Shown piece after piece: positions 1 to 10,929 of a stretch of 64,000 nt of DNA. The DNA is from Oreohelix idahoensis (taxonomy: Eukaryota > Mollusca > Gastropoda > Stylommatophora > Oreohelicidae). Location: positions 329,001 through 393,000 of the forward strand of contig JAMPIV010005816.1 of assembly GCA_024509875.1 (NCBI GenBank), written 5' to 3'. The notes under the pieces were generated by a model that ran no database searches, was not told the DNA's origin, and worked only from the letters and a program-made list of their open reading frames with translations. The position numbers and the translations under genes were made by a program. How positions within the stretch are numbered: position 1 is the stretch's first letter; each line of letters starts with the position of its first letter.

Positions 1-380
1 TTTCTATCCTTAATAATGGCAAACGTTTCATTCCGTGCACAATTTATTGAATTTTCCTTATTCCTATTTCGGGTGATCATGAATATGTATCTTATATTTA
101 TATTTAGCAATATATAATGAATGGATTTCGTCACATTTGCAGTAACTCGGCCGATTTAATAGCGCAAGTCTATACTCCTTTAACAGCTGTTTTGGAGACG
201 GTGTAATAGTAACTTTTATTCTGAATTTGTTGGTCTTCATTTTTTTAAATAATTACCACGAAAAGATTTTAAAAGATAACCGTACGTTTACCAAATATGA
301 AATGAAACACAGCTGTTAAGTAATTAGTCAAATTTCAGTCCATTGTCCTTTTTTTTTCACTTCTATACCTAAACGTTTTA
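1..380. other. unassigned AT-rich sequence
   Basis: AT-rich stretch with no open frame of coding character, no terminal repeats and no recognised repeat. It ends where a truncated LINE begins. Confidence 0.5.
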
Positions 381-1062
381 AACGTCAAGAAGACCAAAGT
401 ATTGACAACAGACAAAGTAAGGACCAAACACGAAATTGAAATTGATAACGAAGAACTGGAAGGTGTTAATGAATTCGAATACTTAGGATCAATCATCAAC
501 AGCTCTGGCGACTGTACAGTAGAAATTAAAAGAAGACTTGAAATTGCCTCACATAAACTAATACAGACGAAAAACCTATGGCAAGGCACAAGCAATGAAA
601 CAAAGTTACAACTGATCAGAGCATGTATATTCCCAGTAGCAACATACGGCTGCGAGACTTTTACACTCAATAAAATAGTTGCAAAAAAGGTTACATCATT
701 CGAAATGAAATGGTACAGAAGGATGTTGAGAATACCCTGGACAGAAAAAGAAGACCAACAGAGAAGTACTGCACTCACTAAACGTAGAGGAAAATTGGCT
801 CCTAAATACCATTGCAATAAGGAAGCTGAAATTGTTCTGTCATATAAAAAGACATAATAGTCTGGAAAAATAGTGATGGAAGACATGGTCCCGGGAAAAA
901 GGGGAAGGGGTCGATCTAGACGACGGTGGACCCAGGACATCACAGAGAGTCTGAACTTGTCTTTGGCTGATGCAGGTCAACTTGCCCAGAATCGTGATGC
1001 GTTCAGAGCAGCTGTAATGGAGACAACGTTCTGGAAAGAATACGTCACATGATGATGATAAC
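381..1062 (+). pseudogene. 5'-truncated LINE: C-terminal end of reverse transcriptase
   Basis: C-terminal part of a non-LTR retrotransposon RT/endonuclease protein. The frame opens with NVKKTKV, the usual strand just after the catalytic YADD/FADD region. It continues with FEYLGSIINSSGD (RT motif E), the thumb region with TYGCETFTL, then MLRIPWTEKED. The first frame closes at about 857. The continuation GKRGRGRSRRRWTQDI and a tail ending FWKEYVT lies in another frame up to a stop at 1050-1052, so at least one indel separates the two pieces. The stop is followed at once by a TGATGATGATAA tail, the short tandem tail typical of LINE 3' ends. The endonuclease and RT palm are absent (5' truncation). 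No target-site duplication was resolved. Clade uncertain. Confidence 0.8.
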
Positions 1063-1372
1063 ACCTCTTATATGACCACTTTCTAGCTATTGATTATATA
1101 AGATACAACCCACCACAGTACACTAAACAATAATGTATCACCATTCAGTTTCCAAATGAGTATTGGTTTTCCACAAACTTATGCTAAGTCTGCCTGTCTC
1201 GTGATATCAGCTCAAGGTTTTTATTCATCTCTTAATTTATGTCTCTACGTGTCCATTGGTCTACTTCTATCTTTTTTACCCTAGGTATTATCTTTAAAAG
1301 AACTACCCGGTAATGTGTGTACTTTCCATCTCCTGCTTCTTCTTCTCATCATCGCACTGGCACCTTTCTGGG
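1063..1372. other. unassigned sequence
   Basis: Unique-looking AT-rich DNA between the LINE tail and a minisatellite. No gene or terminal repeat seen. Confidence 0.4.
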
Positions 1373-1528
1373 TCTTGTCATCAGTTCCACATTAGTGATC
1401 TTGTCATCAGTTCCACATTAGTGATCTTGTCATCAGTTCCACATTAGTGATCTTGTCATCAGTACCACATTAGTGATCTTGTCATCAGTTCCACATTAGT
1501 GATCTTGTCATCAGTTCCACATTAGTGA
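1373..1528. repeat. 26-bp minisatellite, 6 copies
   Basis: Six nearly perfect head-to-tail copies of a 26-bp unit containing CATCAGTTCCACATTAG. One copy has CAGTACC in place of CAGTTCC. The array begins after TTCTGGG and decays at TCTTCTCATAAT. There are no spacers, so it is not a CRISPR-type array. Confidence 0.95.
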
Positions 1529-2273
1529 TCTTCTCATAATACTTCAATCCTTCACTTCTCCTCGAGCACTCATTTATGAAAACAAACCATAAAACAGTAG
1601 AATTAAAAACTCGTGATGCCATGACGTTTAAGAGACACCGATGTTTCACCTTTAATTTTAGCAATTATTCTGGTTTTGTTTACCTTGTTTGGTCTGTTTA
1701 TTTTGTTGACCCCGCTCTGGGCAACTCCAGTTCGGCCATTGAACTTTTACTATATCCGTTATAGTACCTAGTCCTGTTAGTGTTCCGATAATTATGAGGA
1801 TCGCTCTGAAAATAAATGCAAGATATGTCAGATGCAAAGAATTCTGGGTTATAATTAAGACCTTGTTATTTTAATAAATGTGGATGTACATATTATAGAA
1901 GCACAATGCAAATCGCATATGAAAGAATAATTTATTATCTTTTAACACAATAAGTTCAAATATGACGGTGTCAACATAAACGCCATCTGTCATGATATCT
2001 CTGTCAATTTTCCAGCTTGTTAACAACATTCTCTAATTGCTGCTTTCTAAATGGAATTTGTGATCTTATCTTCACCTGAAGGTCATCCAAAGAATATGGT
2101 TTTATTGAGCAGACAACAATTTTAACTGTATAAATTATGCTTGTATATGCCAGATTTAACTATATAAATTATGCTTGTATATGCCAGTTTAACATGTGAT
2201 ACGTTATCAAAGTGTAAAGTTGTACAAGGATTTAATAAAACCCGAGTATGTATCATTACGGGTAATTGTCATA
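1529..2273. other. unassigned sequence
   Basis: AT-rich DNA. A short open frame at 1576-1764 on the plus strand has no recognisable domain and I do not call it a gene. A short direct repeat (ATTATGCTTGTATATGCCAG) occurs twice near 2134-2185. Confidence 0.4.
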
Positions 2274-2830
2274 AATCACACATATAAGAATCAGATTCAC
2301 GATGTTGCTGTCACAAATAAAGACACAGGCATAATAACCATATTGACAAGGGGGTTGTCACAGATAACGAAATAGACATAATAATCAAATTGACACGGTG
2401 TATGTCACTTAGAAAGAAAGAGACATTATAATCACATCTTCCTTTTGTCACTAACAAAGAAACAGATATAATAATCTAACTCACAAGATGGTTGTCACAA
2501 ATAAAGATACACACATAATAACCAAATTGACAAGGTGGATTTAATAATAAAGAAACAGATATAATAATCAATTTCAAAGGTGGTTGTCATTAATAAAGAA
2601 ACATTCATAATAATCAAATTGACAAGGTGGTTGTCACTAATAAAGAAATAAGCATAATAATCAAATCGACAACGTGGTTTGCTCAAATAAAGACACATAC
2701 CTAATAATCAGATTGACAACGTGGTGTCACAAATCACAAACATACATAAGAATCAAATTGACAAAGTGGCTGTGACAAATTAAGAAACATACTTAATAAC
2801 CAAATTGACAAGGTGGTTGTCACTCCCTTA
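2274..2830. repeat. degenerate minisatellite of about 46-48 bp, about 12 copies
   Basis: Each unit carries a core like ATAATCAAATTGACAAGGTGG followed by TTGTCACTAATAAAGAAACA, with frequent point changes and small indels. The degeneracy indicates an old array. Antisense open frames across it are an effect of the repeat. Confidence 0.85.
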
Positions 2831-3709
2831 TATAAGAATTCTATTATACCCCAGTGACGTTATTATGTTACATATTTTCCCACCAAAGTTGTAATCATTT
2901 TTTAGCGCATTTTTTTTTGGTCCGGCGGAGAACTAAATTGTGCGCCTATTGAAAAGACGCGCACTTTGCTCCCTACATACCTCATGGCGCCGGATTTTTT
3001 TTTTACAAATATTCCTGCCAGTTATTTTTTTTCGGTAACAAAATTTCAGATATTGTCCCACATTTGTATTCAACAGTTCGGGTAAGTATGAACATAAGTG
3101 TCTCCACCATATATTTTTATATATTGAGCCTGTGAAGACTCATTTCTCATCACAGATGAAGCTTCTATGATTTCGAGCCACTGTTTGAAGATATGACCCC
3201 AGGAGAATTCGGTGCTGTCATCAGGGCATGCTGCAGAATGAACACAACAGAATTACTTCTCGCCATGTTTTGGCGGGTAATTAACTCGTAAAGGAAGAAA
3301 CAGCCATTATAAATTCATCAACATTTAAAAAACAAAATTGCCTCGTTTTGGCGAGGCGTGCACCGTTCAACCTAGCTTCATGGTCGTTGATTATTATTAT
3401 ATCCAAATATATAAGACCGTATGGTTTGGTTATTCTGTAAAACTCTGTACCAACAGAAATATAGTTACTGAAAAGAAAGCAAGCCGCACTTTGTTTTGGA
3501 CTGAAACACCAAAGGTGGAATATTAGAGAGAGGGTGGAATCTACATTATACAATTGGTGCTTGTAAAAATTTTAAATAATAAGGATGAGATGCTTGAGAT
3601 GCAGAGGAGGGTCGGGAAATGTTGATGGTAACGAAACAATTTAAGATAAGAAATGTTGATGAAGATAGAGAGGAAAGATCAAGAATCTTTGTCAAGTTGG
3701 CAGGAAAAC
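2831..3709. other. unassigned sequence with poly-T blocks
   Basis: No supported gene. Several long T runs near 2912-3030 flank a GC-richer stretch (GCGCCTATTGAAAAGACGCGC). Short overlapping frames on both strands at 3281-3553 carry no recognisable domain. Confidence 0.35.
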
Positions 3710-4380
3710 GTTGAGTTATTGAGGTACTGAATAACAGAGAAACAGCGAGTTACTTAAGTACTGTACTGATTAAAATTAAAACATCGAATTACTGAAGTAC
3801 TGAAAACATCGAGCTACTGAAGTACTGAAAACATCGAGCTACTGAAGTACTGAAAACGTCGAGCTACTGAAGTACTGAAAACACCGAGCTACTGAAGTAC
3901 TGAAAACATCAAATTACTGAAGTACTGAAAACATCGAGCTACTGAAGTACTGAAAACATCGAGCTACTGAAGTACTGAAAACATCGAATTACTTAAGTAC
4001 CGGTACTAAAAACATCGAGCTATTGAAGTACTGAAAACATCGAGCTACTGAAGTACTGAAAACATCGAGCTACTGAAGTACTGAAAACGTCGAGCTACTG
4101 AAGTACTGAAAACACCGAGCTACTGAAGTACTGAAAACATCAAATTACTGAAGTACTGAAAATATCGAGCTACTGAAGTACTAAAAACATCGAGCTACTG
4201 AAGTACTGAAAACATCGAATTACTGAAAACATCGAGCTATTGAAGTACTGAAAACATCGAGCTACTGAAGTACTGAAAACATCGAATTACTGAAGTACTG
4301 AAAACATCGCGCTACTGAAGTACTGAAAACGTCGAATTACTGAAAACAACGAGCTACTGAAGTACTGAATAACAAGGCAA
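3710..4380. repeat. 25-bp minisatellite with higher-order structure
   Basis: About two dozen copies of a 25-bp unit built on CTACTGAAGTACTGAAAACA. A variant order (AACGTCGAG, then AACACCGAG, then AACATCAAAT) occurs near 3853 and again near 4084, so a block of roughly 231 bp was itself duplicated. The edges are degenerate. Confidence 0.95.
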
Positions 4381-4449
4381 CAGCATATTATTCAAGTAAT
4401 GTATAGCATGAAAATAATTGTTTCATTGAAGCACTGTATAACATTGAAA

Positions 4450-5157
4450 TCAATTTAAAGAAGTCTGAGGTCATGACGCTCAGTGTGAGCAACCCTGAGC
4501 CCATATCAGTAAGGAATCAGCAACTGGCACAGACAGATACCTTCACATACCTAGGATGCATAGTAACTTCAGACGGCGGAGCAGGCAAAGACATCAACAT
4601 CAGAACAGCCTTCTTTAGCCTAAACAACATCTGGAAGTCCTCCCAATACAGCACAAGCACAAAATTAAGATTATATCAGAGCTGTGTGCTTTCTGTGCTT
4701 CTCTATGGTGCAGAATGCTGGAGAGTTACAGAGAAGGAAATGTCGAAAGTGTCCTCTTTTCACACAACATGCCTAAGAAAAATTCACCGAATTTTTTGGC
4801 CGAATACCATCACCAACCAAGATCTGCTTACTCGTAGCAAGCAAGAGGACATGCACACCATCATAGCTGGCAGACGCTGGAGCTGGGTTGGCCATGTCCT
4901 CAGAAGAGACTCCGATGCCATCACAAGAACAGCTTTGCTTTGGACCCCTGAAGGAAAACGAAAGAGAGGCCGACCAAAAACAACCTGGCGGAGGACTGTG
5001 GAGGCTGAGATGCAAAGAATGAACCAGAGTTGGGGCACTGTACGAAGGATGGCCACCGACCGAGCAAAGTTGAATCAATTTGTTGTTGCCCTACAAGACG
5101 CCACTAGGCGTGATGGCCACTGACTGCTTTGACGGTCGGCGGTTGAGGATCAAAGAA
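4450..5157 (+). pseudogene. 5'-truncated LINE (family B): RT C-terminus, with target-site duplication
   Basis: The largest open frame runs 4473-5123 (216 aa). It begins in the post-palm region (KKSEVMTLSVSNPEP) and passes through FTYLGCIVTSDGG (RT motif E) and LYGAECWRVTEKE. It then has the SWVGHVLRRDSD and GKRKRGRPKTTWRRTVEAEM segments typical of LINE C-termini, and ends at TRRDGH. The element is flanked by a 12-bp direct repeat ATAACATTGAAA at 4438-4449 and 5158-5169, so this is a true 5'-truncated retroposition event. The last 95 bp (from about 5063) recur in two SINE-like elements at 40143-40489 and 42928-43136. A second copy lies antisense at 36523-37476. One of the best preserved LINE ends here, but it lacks the catalytic domain. 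Confidence 0.9.
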
Positions 5158-5169
5158 ATAACATTGAAA

Positions 5170-5779
5170 CACTGATTTTACCTGTACCACCCACAAACAA
5201 AATTATCACCTGTACAGCCCACGAACAAAATTATCACCTGTACAGCCCACGAACAAAATGTGCACATCTGGAAAACGTAATTTTCACGTCTAACAAACAA
5301 CAATTGTGAAAATACGTACATGGCTATTCTTGTGAAAATCGGGACTTCTCTGTAATCAGATCGACAATCGACAGACGCAGCCATGAGAAACGAACTGAAA
5401 TTCAATGCTTGTAATCCTTGAAGGAAAAAATAAACCGAAAGCAAAATTACGTTATCATTGAATAATAACTTTCTTTGAGACAGTAGACAGAAGAGATGAA
5501 AGAGAGAAAGAAGACATGAAAGGTGGAAAGAAGACATGAAAGGTGAAAATATGACAGGAACAAAATGAATAGATGTTATGGAAGATTGAATGAAGACATG
5601 AAGTTGTAAAGAAGACGGAAAGGTGGAAAGATGACATGAACAGACCTTGAACGTTTGTCAAAAGAAAAGGAAGGCTTGGCGTAAAGTTGTTGAAGACTTA
5701 AATACAGAGGGAGCTGCAGGTTAATAATACTGATGATAATGTGGATAATAGTAATGATGTGTGATGAAGTTCGTGATTA
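5170..5779. other. short tandem repeat and GA-rich tract; no gene
   Basis: A 28-bp unit containing TTATCACCTGTACAGCCCAC is repeated about 2.6 times at 5187-5258. An irregular purine-rich tract of GAAAGAAGACATGAAAGGTG-like words fills about 5480-5660. Antisense frames across it are compositional. Confidence 0.6.
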
Positions 5780-6035
5780 ACATTCAAGAAAGCCATGTGT
5801 GCCTCTGTCACGTGTCGTTACCGGATGTCTGTGAGGAGACATAGAAGGAATAAGGCCACTTCTCACTCAGGCATGTCGTAAAAGGCTGCAGGTTGTCAGT
5901 TAGGATGGCAACCTCATCATGTACAACAAGTTACTATAGAAACCGCTGCTGCAGAAGCGGGAGCTTTGGTAGAGGCTTCTTGTAAGGATGCCAGATACAG
6001 TAGTGGCCGCCATATTTGTAAGGAGTTAAAAAGAA
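5780..6035 (+). repeat. dispersed retroposon fragment
   Basis: Contains GGCATGTCGTAAAAGGCTGC, close to CATGTCGTAAAAAGCGAC inside the SINE-like element at 40143-40489. It runs directly into the GAAT microsatellite through an AAAAAGAAGATGAATTAATG tail. Probably a SINE or LINE leader fragment. Its ends are not resolved. Confidence 0.4.
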
Positions 6036-6915
6036 GATGAATTAATGAATGAGTGAACGAATGAATCAGCGAATGAATGACTGAATGAGTGTATACATGA
6101 GTGAATGTGCGAATGAATAAGCAAATAAAACAATGGTTGAATGAATAAATGAATGAATCAATGAGTTATCTAATAAGTGAATGAATAAATGAATGAAGGA
6201 ATTAACAAATGAATGAATACTTGAGTTTGAATGAATGAATGAATCAGTGAATTCAGCGAATTAATTAATTAATTAATTAATTAATTAATTAATGGGCGAA
6301 TGCATGAGTAAGAGAATAGTTGAGTAAGGGAATGGATGAGTAAATGAATGAATGAGTGAAAAGTGAATGAACTAATGAATGATTAAATTAGTTAATGAAG
6401 GATTGACTAAGTGCGTGAATGAATGAATTAGTGATTTATTGATTGAATGCGTGAGGGAATGAATAAATGAGCGAATGAATGAATAACGAGCAAGTGAATT
6501 AATGGACGAGTGAATTATTGAAAGATTGATTGAATGAGTGAATGAATGAATAAATAACTGAATGAACGAACACATGAGTGAATGAATGAATGAATGAATT
6601 AATGATTTGATGATTGAATGCGTGAGTTAATGAATTATGAATGAATTGTGAATGAATGAATGAATTGGCGAATGAATGTGTGAATGAATTAGTGAGTTAA
6701 AATGAATGCGCGAAGTTCGAATGAATGAATGAATTATTGATTTAATGACTGAATGAGTGAATGAATGTATTAACTAATTAATGATTGAATGAGTGAATGA
6801 ATGAATTAATTAATTGCTGAATAAGTGAATGAATCAAGGAATGAGTAAATGAATGAATGAATTGTTGAATGAGTAAATGAACGAGTGTATGAATGAATGA
6901 ATGAATGAATATCCT
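6036..6915. repeat. long degenerate (GAAT)n microsatellite
   Basis: Almost 900 bp of imperfect GAAT/GAGT/TAAT tetranucleotides, with a pure (AATT)n block near 6260-6293. Antisense open frames rich in Ser-Ile-His reflect the repeat only. Confidence 0.95.
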
Positions 6916-6924
6916 CTTATGATC

Positions 6925-7215
6925 GTCAGATTATGAGAGACGTTAGAGTGCTGACTTCTATCGGTAAAAGTAACGGGATCGAAACACAGTTAGGTCACGC
7001 TCCAATCTACCCAGCTCTAACTGGATACCTGACTCTCGAATTATGGAAGGCAAAAGCAGCGAGAAAGGGAACTGGTAACATTTGCTACCCAAACGGGACC
7101 TAACTTAGTCAAGTCTATAACACTTCCTTTCCCTTCGGCAGTATCCCATATTGAACGATCTTTGTTATGTCTTCATACGTTTATGTCAGTAAGGAAATGG
7201 TTCGAACCCTGGTGA
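6925..7215 (+). mobile_element. possible tRNA-derived SINE
   Basis: GTTAGAGTGCTGACTTC and, about 25 bp on, GGGATCGAAAC resemble diverged A- and B-box positions. Further on, CTACCCAGCTCTAACTGGATA (split here as CTACCCAGCTC, TAACTGGATACC) parallels GACCCAGCTGCAATGGGTACC in the SINE at 16317-16688, which suggests a shared SINE central domain. No target-site duplication was resolved, because the left side is microsatellite. Confidence 0.4.
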
Positions 7216-7467
7216 AAACAAAACAAAATCAAAGCATCAGGTACTTACTTTCCTGAAAGAGGTTTTTTACATCGTCCTGGGAGCAAGAATCCGGTAAACA
7301 CGTACCTAACCGGACTACTTCTGATTCCTTTAGGGATTTGACAGATTCCTGTTTTGTTGTGATGGATAAAATGTAGAGTTTGTAGTTCGTTCCTTGGGCA
7401 ATACACAACTTTTGTGTACTTGTTGAGTGTTAAATTCATACGCGTGAACGAGCAAAAAAAAAAAACA
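7216..7467. other. unassigned sequence
   Basis: No gene or terminal repeat recognised. Confidence 0.4.
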
Positions 7468-7646
7468 CACACACACACACGCACGCACGCACGCACGCAC
7501 GCACACACACACCCACACACACATAGAAGTGCGCACAAATACGCATACAAAAATACTTATTGTTCTTCTTCTTTCTTCTTTCTTCTTCTTTCTTTCTTCT
7601 TCTACTTTTTCTTCTTGTTGTTCTTGTTCTTCGTCTTCAAGTACCA
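7468..7646. repeat. (CA)n/(CACG)n followed by polypyrimidine (CTT)n
   Basis: Alternating ACAC and GCAC blocks at 7468-7535, then TTCTTC/TTTCTTC blocks at 7560-7646. Open frames on either strand are repeat translation. Confidence 0.95.
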
Positions 7647-7700
7647 TTCCAGCTGATGTAGATGATCATGTCTCTCCATAACTTTCAGTCTCCAGTACTA

Positions 7701-8512
7701 CGAGGGGCATTCAGAAAGTAATGCACCACATCATTTTTCTCAGCTAATAATAAAGATAGAAGCATGAAATTTTGCACACTTCAAATTTGGCATGTGCCAA
7801 TTGTGTGCATTAAATTGCACCGCAACCGGCCAAATAATACGGCTGCCCTAAACCGTTGAAATGGAGAGTGTTAGCAACATGCGTTATAAGCAGCGAATTG
7901 TGATAGAATTTCTCTTTGCAGAGAAGGAAACTGTTGTGAACATTCACAAGCGTCTATGTGATGTGTATGGAAATTTTGCAGTCGACAGGAGTACAGTCAG
8001 TCGGTGGGTTCAGAGAAGCAAAGAATCAGGAAGTGGAGATACGGAGCTGCCACAGCCACCAACGCAGAAATGTTGAAATGCGCTGAGGGCATTATTCTTA
8101 CTGATAGGCGAATCACTACTCTACAATTGGCCTTACAGCTGTCAGTCAGCATTGGTAGTGCAAATGCAGTTATTAAAAACTCTCAGATTTTCTAAGGTTT
8201 GCGCAAGATGGGTTCCTCGAAGACTCACAAATGACCACCGATCGCAAAGGAAAGCAATTTCTTCTGTGAATGTTCACAACAGTTTCCTTCTCTGCAAAGA
8301 GAAATTCTATCACAATTCGCTGCTTATAACGCATGTTGCTAACACGCTCCATTTCAACGGTTTAGGGCAGCCGTATTATTTGGCCGGTTGCAGTGCAATT
8401 TAATGCACACAATTGGCACATGCCATATTTGAAGTGTGCAAAATTTCATGCTTCTATCTGTATTATTAGCTGAGAAAAACGATGTGGTGCATTACTTTCT
8501 GAATGCCCCTCG
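7701..8512 (+). mobile_element. mariner-derived element with about 250-bp inverted arms
   Basis: The element starts CGAGGGGCATTCAGAAAGTA and ends with its reverse complement. It is flanked by TA at 7699-7700 and 8513-8514, the usual mariner target duplication. The inverted repeat is not limited to the termini: about 7701-7952 pairs with about 8260-8512, so one strand could form a hairpin with a loop of about 300 bp. The arm includes the start of the transposase reading frame. The 812-bp length is well short of the roughly 1.3 kb of complete mariners, and no DDE domain is present. It is an internally deleted, rearranged and presumably non-autonomous copy. Confidence 0.9.
7861..8260 (+). pseudogene. 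mariner transposase N-terminal DNA-binding domain, broken
   Basis: The first frame (7861-8076) starts MESVSNMRYKQRIVIEFL and shows the first helix-turn-helix of mariner-type transposases, with VDRSTVSRWVQR as recognition helix. It stops at 8074-8076. A second frame continues the same protein with ILTDRRITTLQLALQLS and the third with FSKVCARWVPRRLT, matching the second HTH and linker of the family. At least two frame changes break the gene, and no catalytic domain follows. The first about 30 codons lie in the left inverted arm and are therefore mirrored near 8260-8350. Not functional as a transposase. Confidence 0.85.
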
Positions 8513-8530
8513 TATTAATCAATTCTGTTG

Positions 8531-8775
8531 TTGACGTCCTTCCCCGCCATGATGTCAAACTGTTCAGTATCTTTTCTCATTGACGTCCTTCCCCGCCATG
8601 ATGTCAAACTGTTCAGTATCTTTTCTCATTGACGTCCTTCCCCGCCATGATGTCAAACTGTTCAGTATCTTTTCTCATTGACGTCCTTCCCCGCCATGAT
8701 GTCAAACTGTTCAGTATCTTTTCTCATTGATGTCCTTCCCCGCCATGATGTCAAACTGTTCAGTATCTTTTCTCA
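8531..8775. repeat. 49-bp minisatellite, 5 copies
   Basis: Five almost identical copies of a 49-bp unit starting TTGACGTCCTTCCCCGCCAT, then a diverging partial unit. The high identity suggests recent expansion. It begins 18 bp after the mariner-derived element. Confidence 0.95.
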
Positions 8776-10929
8776 CTGACGTCCTATGTCCTGTTTGTCC
8801 CTAAATCTTTCCTGTTGTCACAATGTATTACAGATGTCTTCTTTTCATCTCTAAAGAAAGTGGATTGCTTCCTTCTGATATGAATAATAAGCTTACTTTG
8901 TGCGTTGGCCTCTTTCAGAACATCGGCTTGGCTCTTTTAGCTATAAGTATTCTTGATATTCTTATGTTAAAAACCACATTTCTGTGGCCTTCATGGATTT
9001 TTTTATATTTTATTTTATTTGTTTGTTTTGTTTTTTATTATGATTATTACTTTATTTTTATGCAGTGAATAATCCATGACCCACTTCCATATGTCGCGAT
9101 CGGTTCTATAAAGCACTGAAAAGGGATCCTTTCTTTCTTATTTCCTTTGACAAAGATTTCTTGTGTTGTTGTTGTTGTTGTTGTTTAACTAGGGCTGCTG
9201 AGCTTCCCTCTTATTTGAGCCAATACCAAGTTGAAGACTCCTTGGTAGTATCTATACTGTAGATCTAGGCTTTTCAAGTGGCTTTTCCGTCATTCTGAAA
9301 CACGTTGAGTTGAGGTCAAGAACTTCAGTTTATCCACCTTGGATTGCGTCTAAAGGATCATCATATCTGGTCCCAAGCCAGGAGGAAGAGTGGCTTGACA
9401 TAAAGTGAATTCCCCACCATCAGAGGGGGCATTCCAAATATGCAGAGCTAAAATATGTGCGCTGGTTCTGGGCTCTACCAAGGTATTTTCACGTCATACA
9501 CGGAGCCATTTCTCAGCGTACCCTGCCTATCATGTGTCCATAGTGAGATCCTCCTTGTTATAGGTCGGGTTCTTGGTTCAGGTTCTTTCTTTTGAATTAT
9601 CTTGTCTAGGGTAATACTTCATTGACTTGTGAGAATTCATTACGGCATTCCATTATGCCGGTAACACTTTTAAATGCAGCCTGTACAATACCTTTCGTAC
9701 TCTTCACCAATAAAGAAGTCCTGTAAGGCCAGTTTGGACTTCAAGACGAATATTCATTTAATACGTACACAAGCTCCAATTGACATAAATTCAATATTCA
9801 GATAGACAATGACATGACCTAGCCAGTTATGAAAACGTCACTATTCCGTCGACTATGGACAAGATGTCATCGACATGTTGCTGTAATCTTTTTTAATTAT
9901 TTCCACACTCATTCCTTTGATACACAGCATTCGCTTGTCCTAAAGTATCAATGCACCATAGGTTCCATAAAGCAGATGGACGATCTAGCTGTAATAAATC
10001 GTTATAACTCTGTAGTAAGAGCACACATATCGGAGCTGTACAATTGTACGTCCGTTCACACTTAGAGACACATATGAAAGGCCACGAAGTAAAGCTCACT
10101 TCTGCAAAGAGAAGCCGGCAAAGCCGTCTGCTATATTTTGTCCAAAAGGCAATGACGTACTTCCGGGAGTAACCCAGGAAACGTAATATCAACAAGCTGG
10201 TCCATTAACAAGCCTTGTCGATTACAATAGATATGTTATGAATTTACTCATAACACTCCTGCATGCAGCCAACCAGGTCAAATGTCATAGTTACGTCTGG
10301 AGCTCAAGCGACTCCTCAAGCTTAATGTGCAATGATAGTTTCTCCACATGTTTCCTCCAAGGGGGAGGATTTGTTTGCTCCTAGCCTCAACGTTGATTTG
10401 TTATTGCTCTGGCGTTTATTTGATTTTTCTGCTATTATGTTCGTTTGACTATACCGTTTTTGGGGTAGAAATATTAGCTATCTTACAACGTAATTATTGC
10501 CTTTGAACCTATAGAAAAAAATACAAATTAAACTACTTAGTAAAGCTTGTGATAAATTGAAAAAGGTAACAATTCCATAATTATCACAATGAATATTAAG
10601 AACATAAACAATCAGAAAGCTTACCAAAGAACGTGATAAGTTAAGCAATGATACAACGCAATAGTTGCCGGTGAATCCTGCTCTTTTCTTTTGTTCAGGT
10701 GCTCTTGTCTCTCTACACTGATAGAAGCTTCCATCAAATGCTGAACGACCTTGCAGCACAGATGGGCCTGGCCTTGCCCAGGCATCAAAAAGTGTAATGT
10801 GGATTAAAAGATTTCTAACAATAGATGTGGATGAAATGTGTGCTCCTTTCTCAACAACAAAAAAGCCCAACTAAACAAGAAACAAATTATTATTTAAAAA
10901 AACAAATAAGTATCCCTTAGAAGAGAAAT
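8776..10929. other. about 2.1 kb with no recognised gene
   Basis: Contains a (GTT)n run at about 9163-9184. Short frames at 8823-9068, 9829-10065 (plus) and 9893-10195, 10478-10870 (minus) have no domain I can recognise, and several are low complexity. Nothing here is called as a gene. Confidence 0.4.

Noticed and set aside
335..943. A 202-codon antisense frame
   Set aside because: It is the complement of a recognisable LINE RT C-terminus with motif E on the plus strand.
1373..1528. Regular short repeats that might suggest a CRISPR array
   Set aside because: The repeats are directly contiguous with no spacers, and the window is clearly animal DNA full of LINEs, SINEs and Tc1/mariner elements.
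6372..6575. Ser/Ile/His-rich antisense frame
   Set aside because: Translation of the GAAT microsatellite.
8152..8403. A separate 83-codon protein
   Set aside because: Its first half is the frameshifted mariner HTH2 (KVCARWVPRRLT), and its second half is the mirror image of the left inverted arm.
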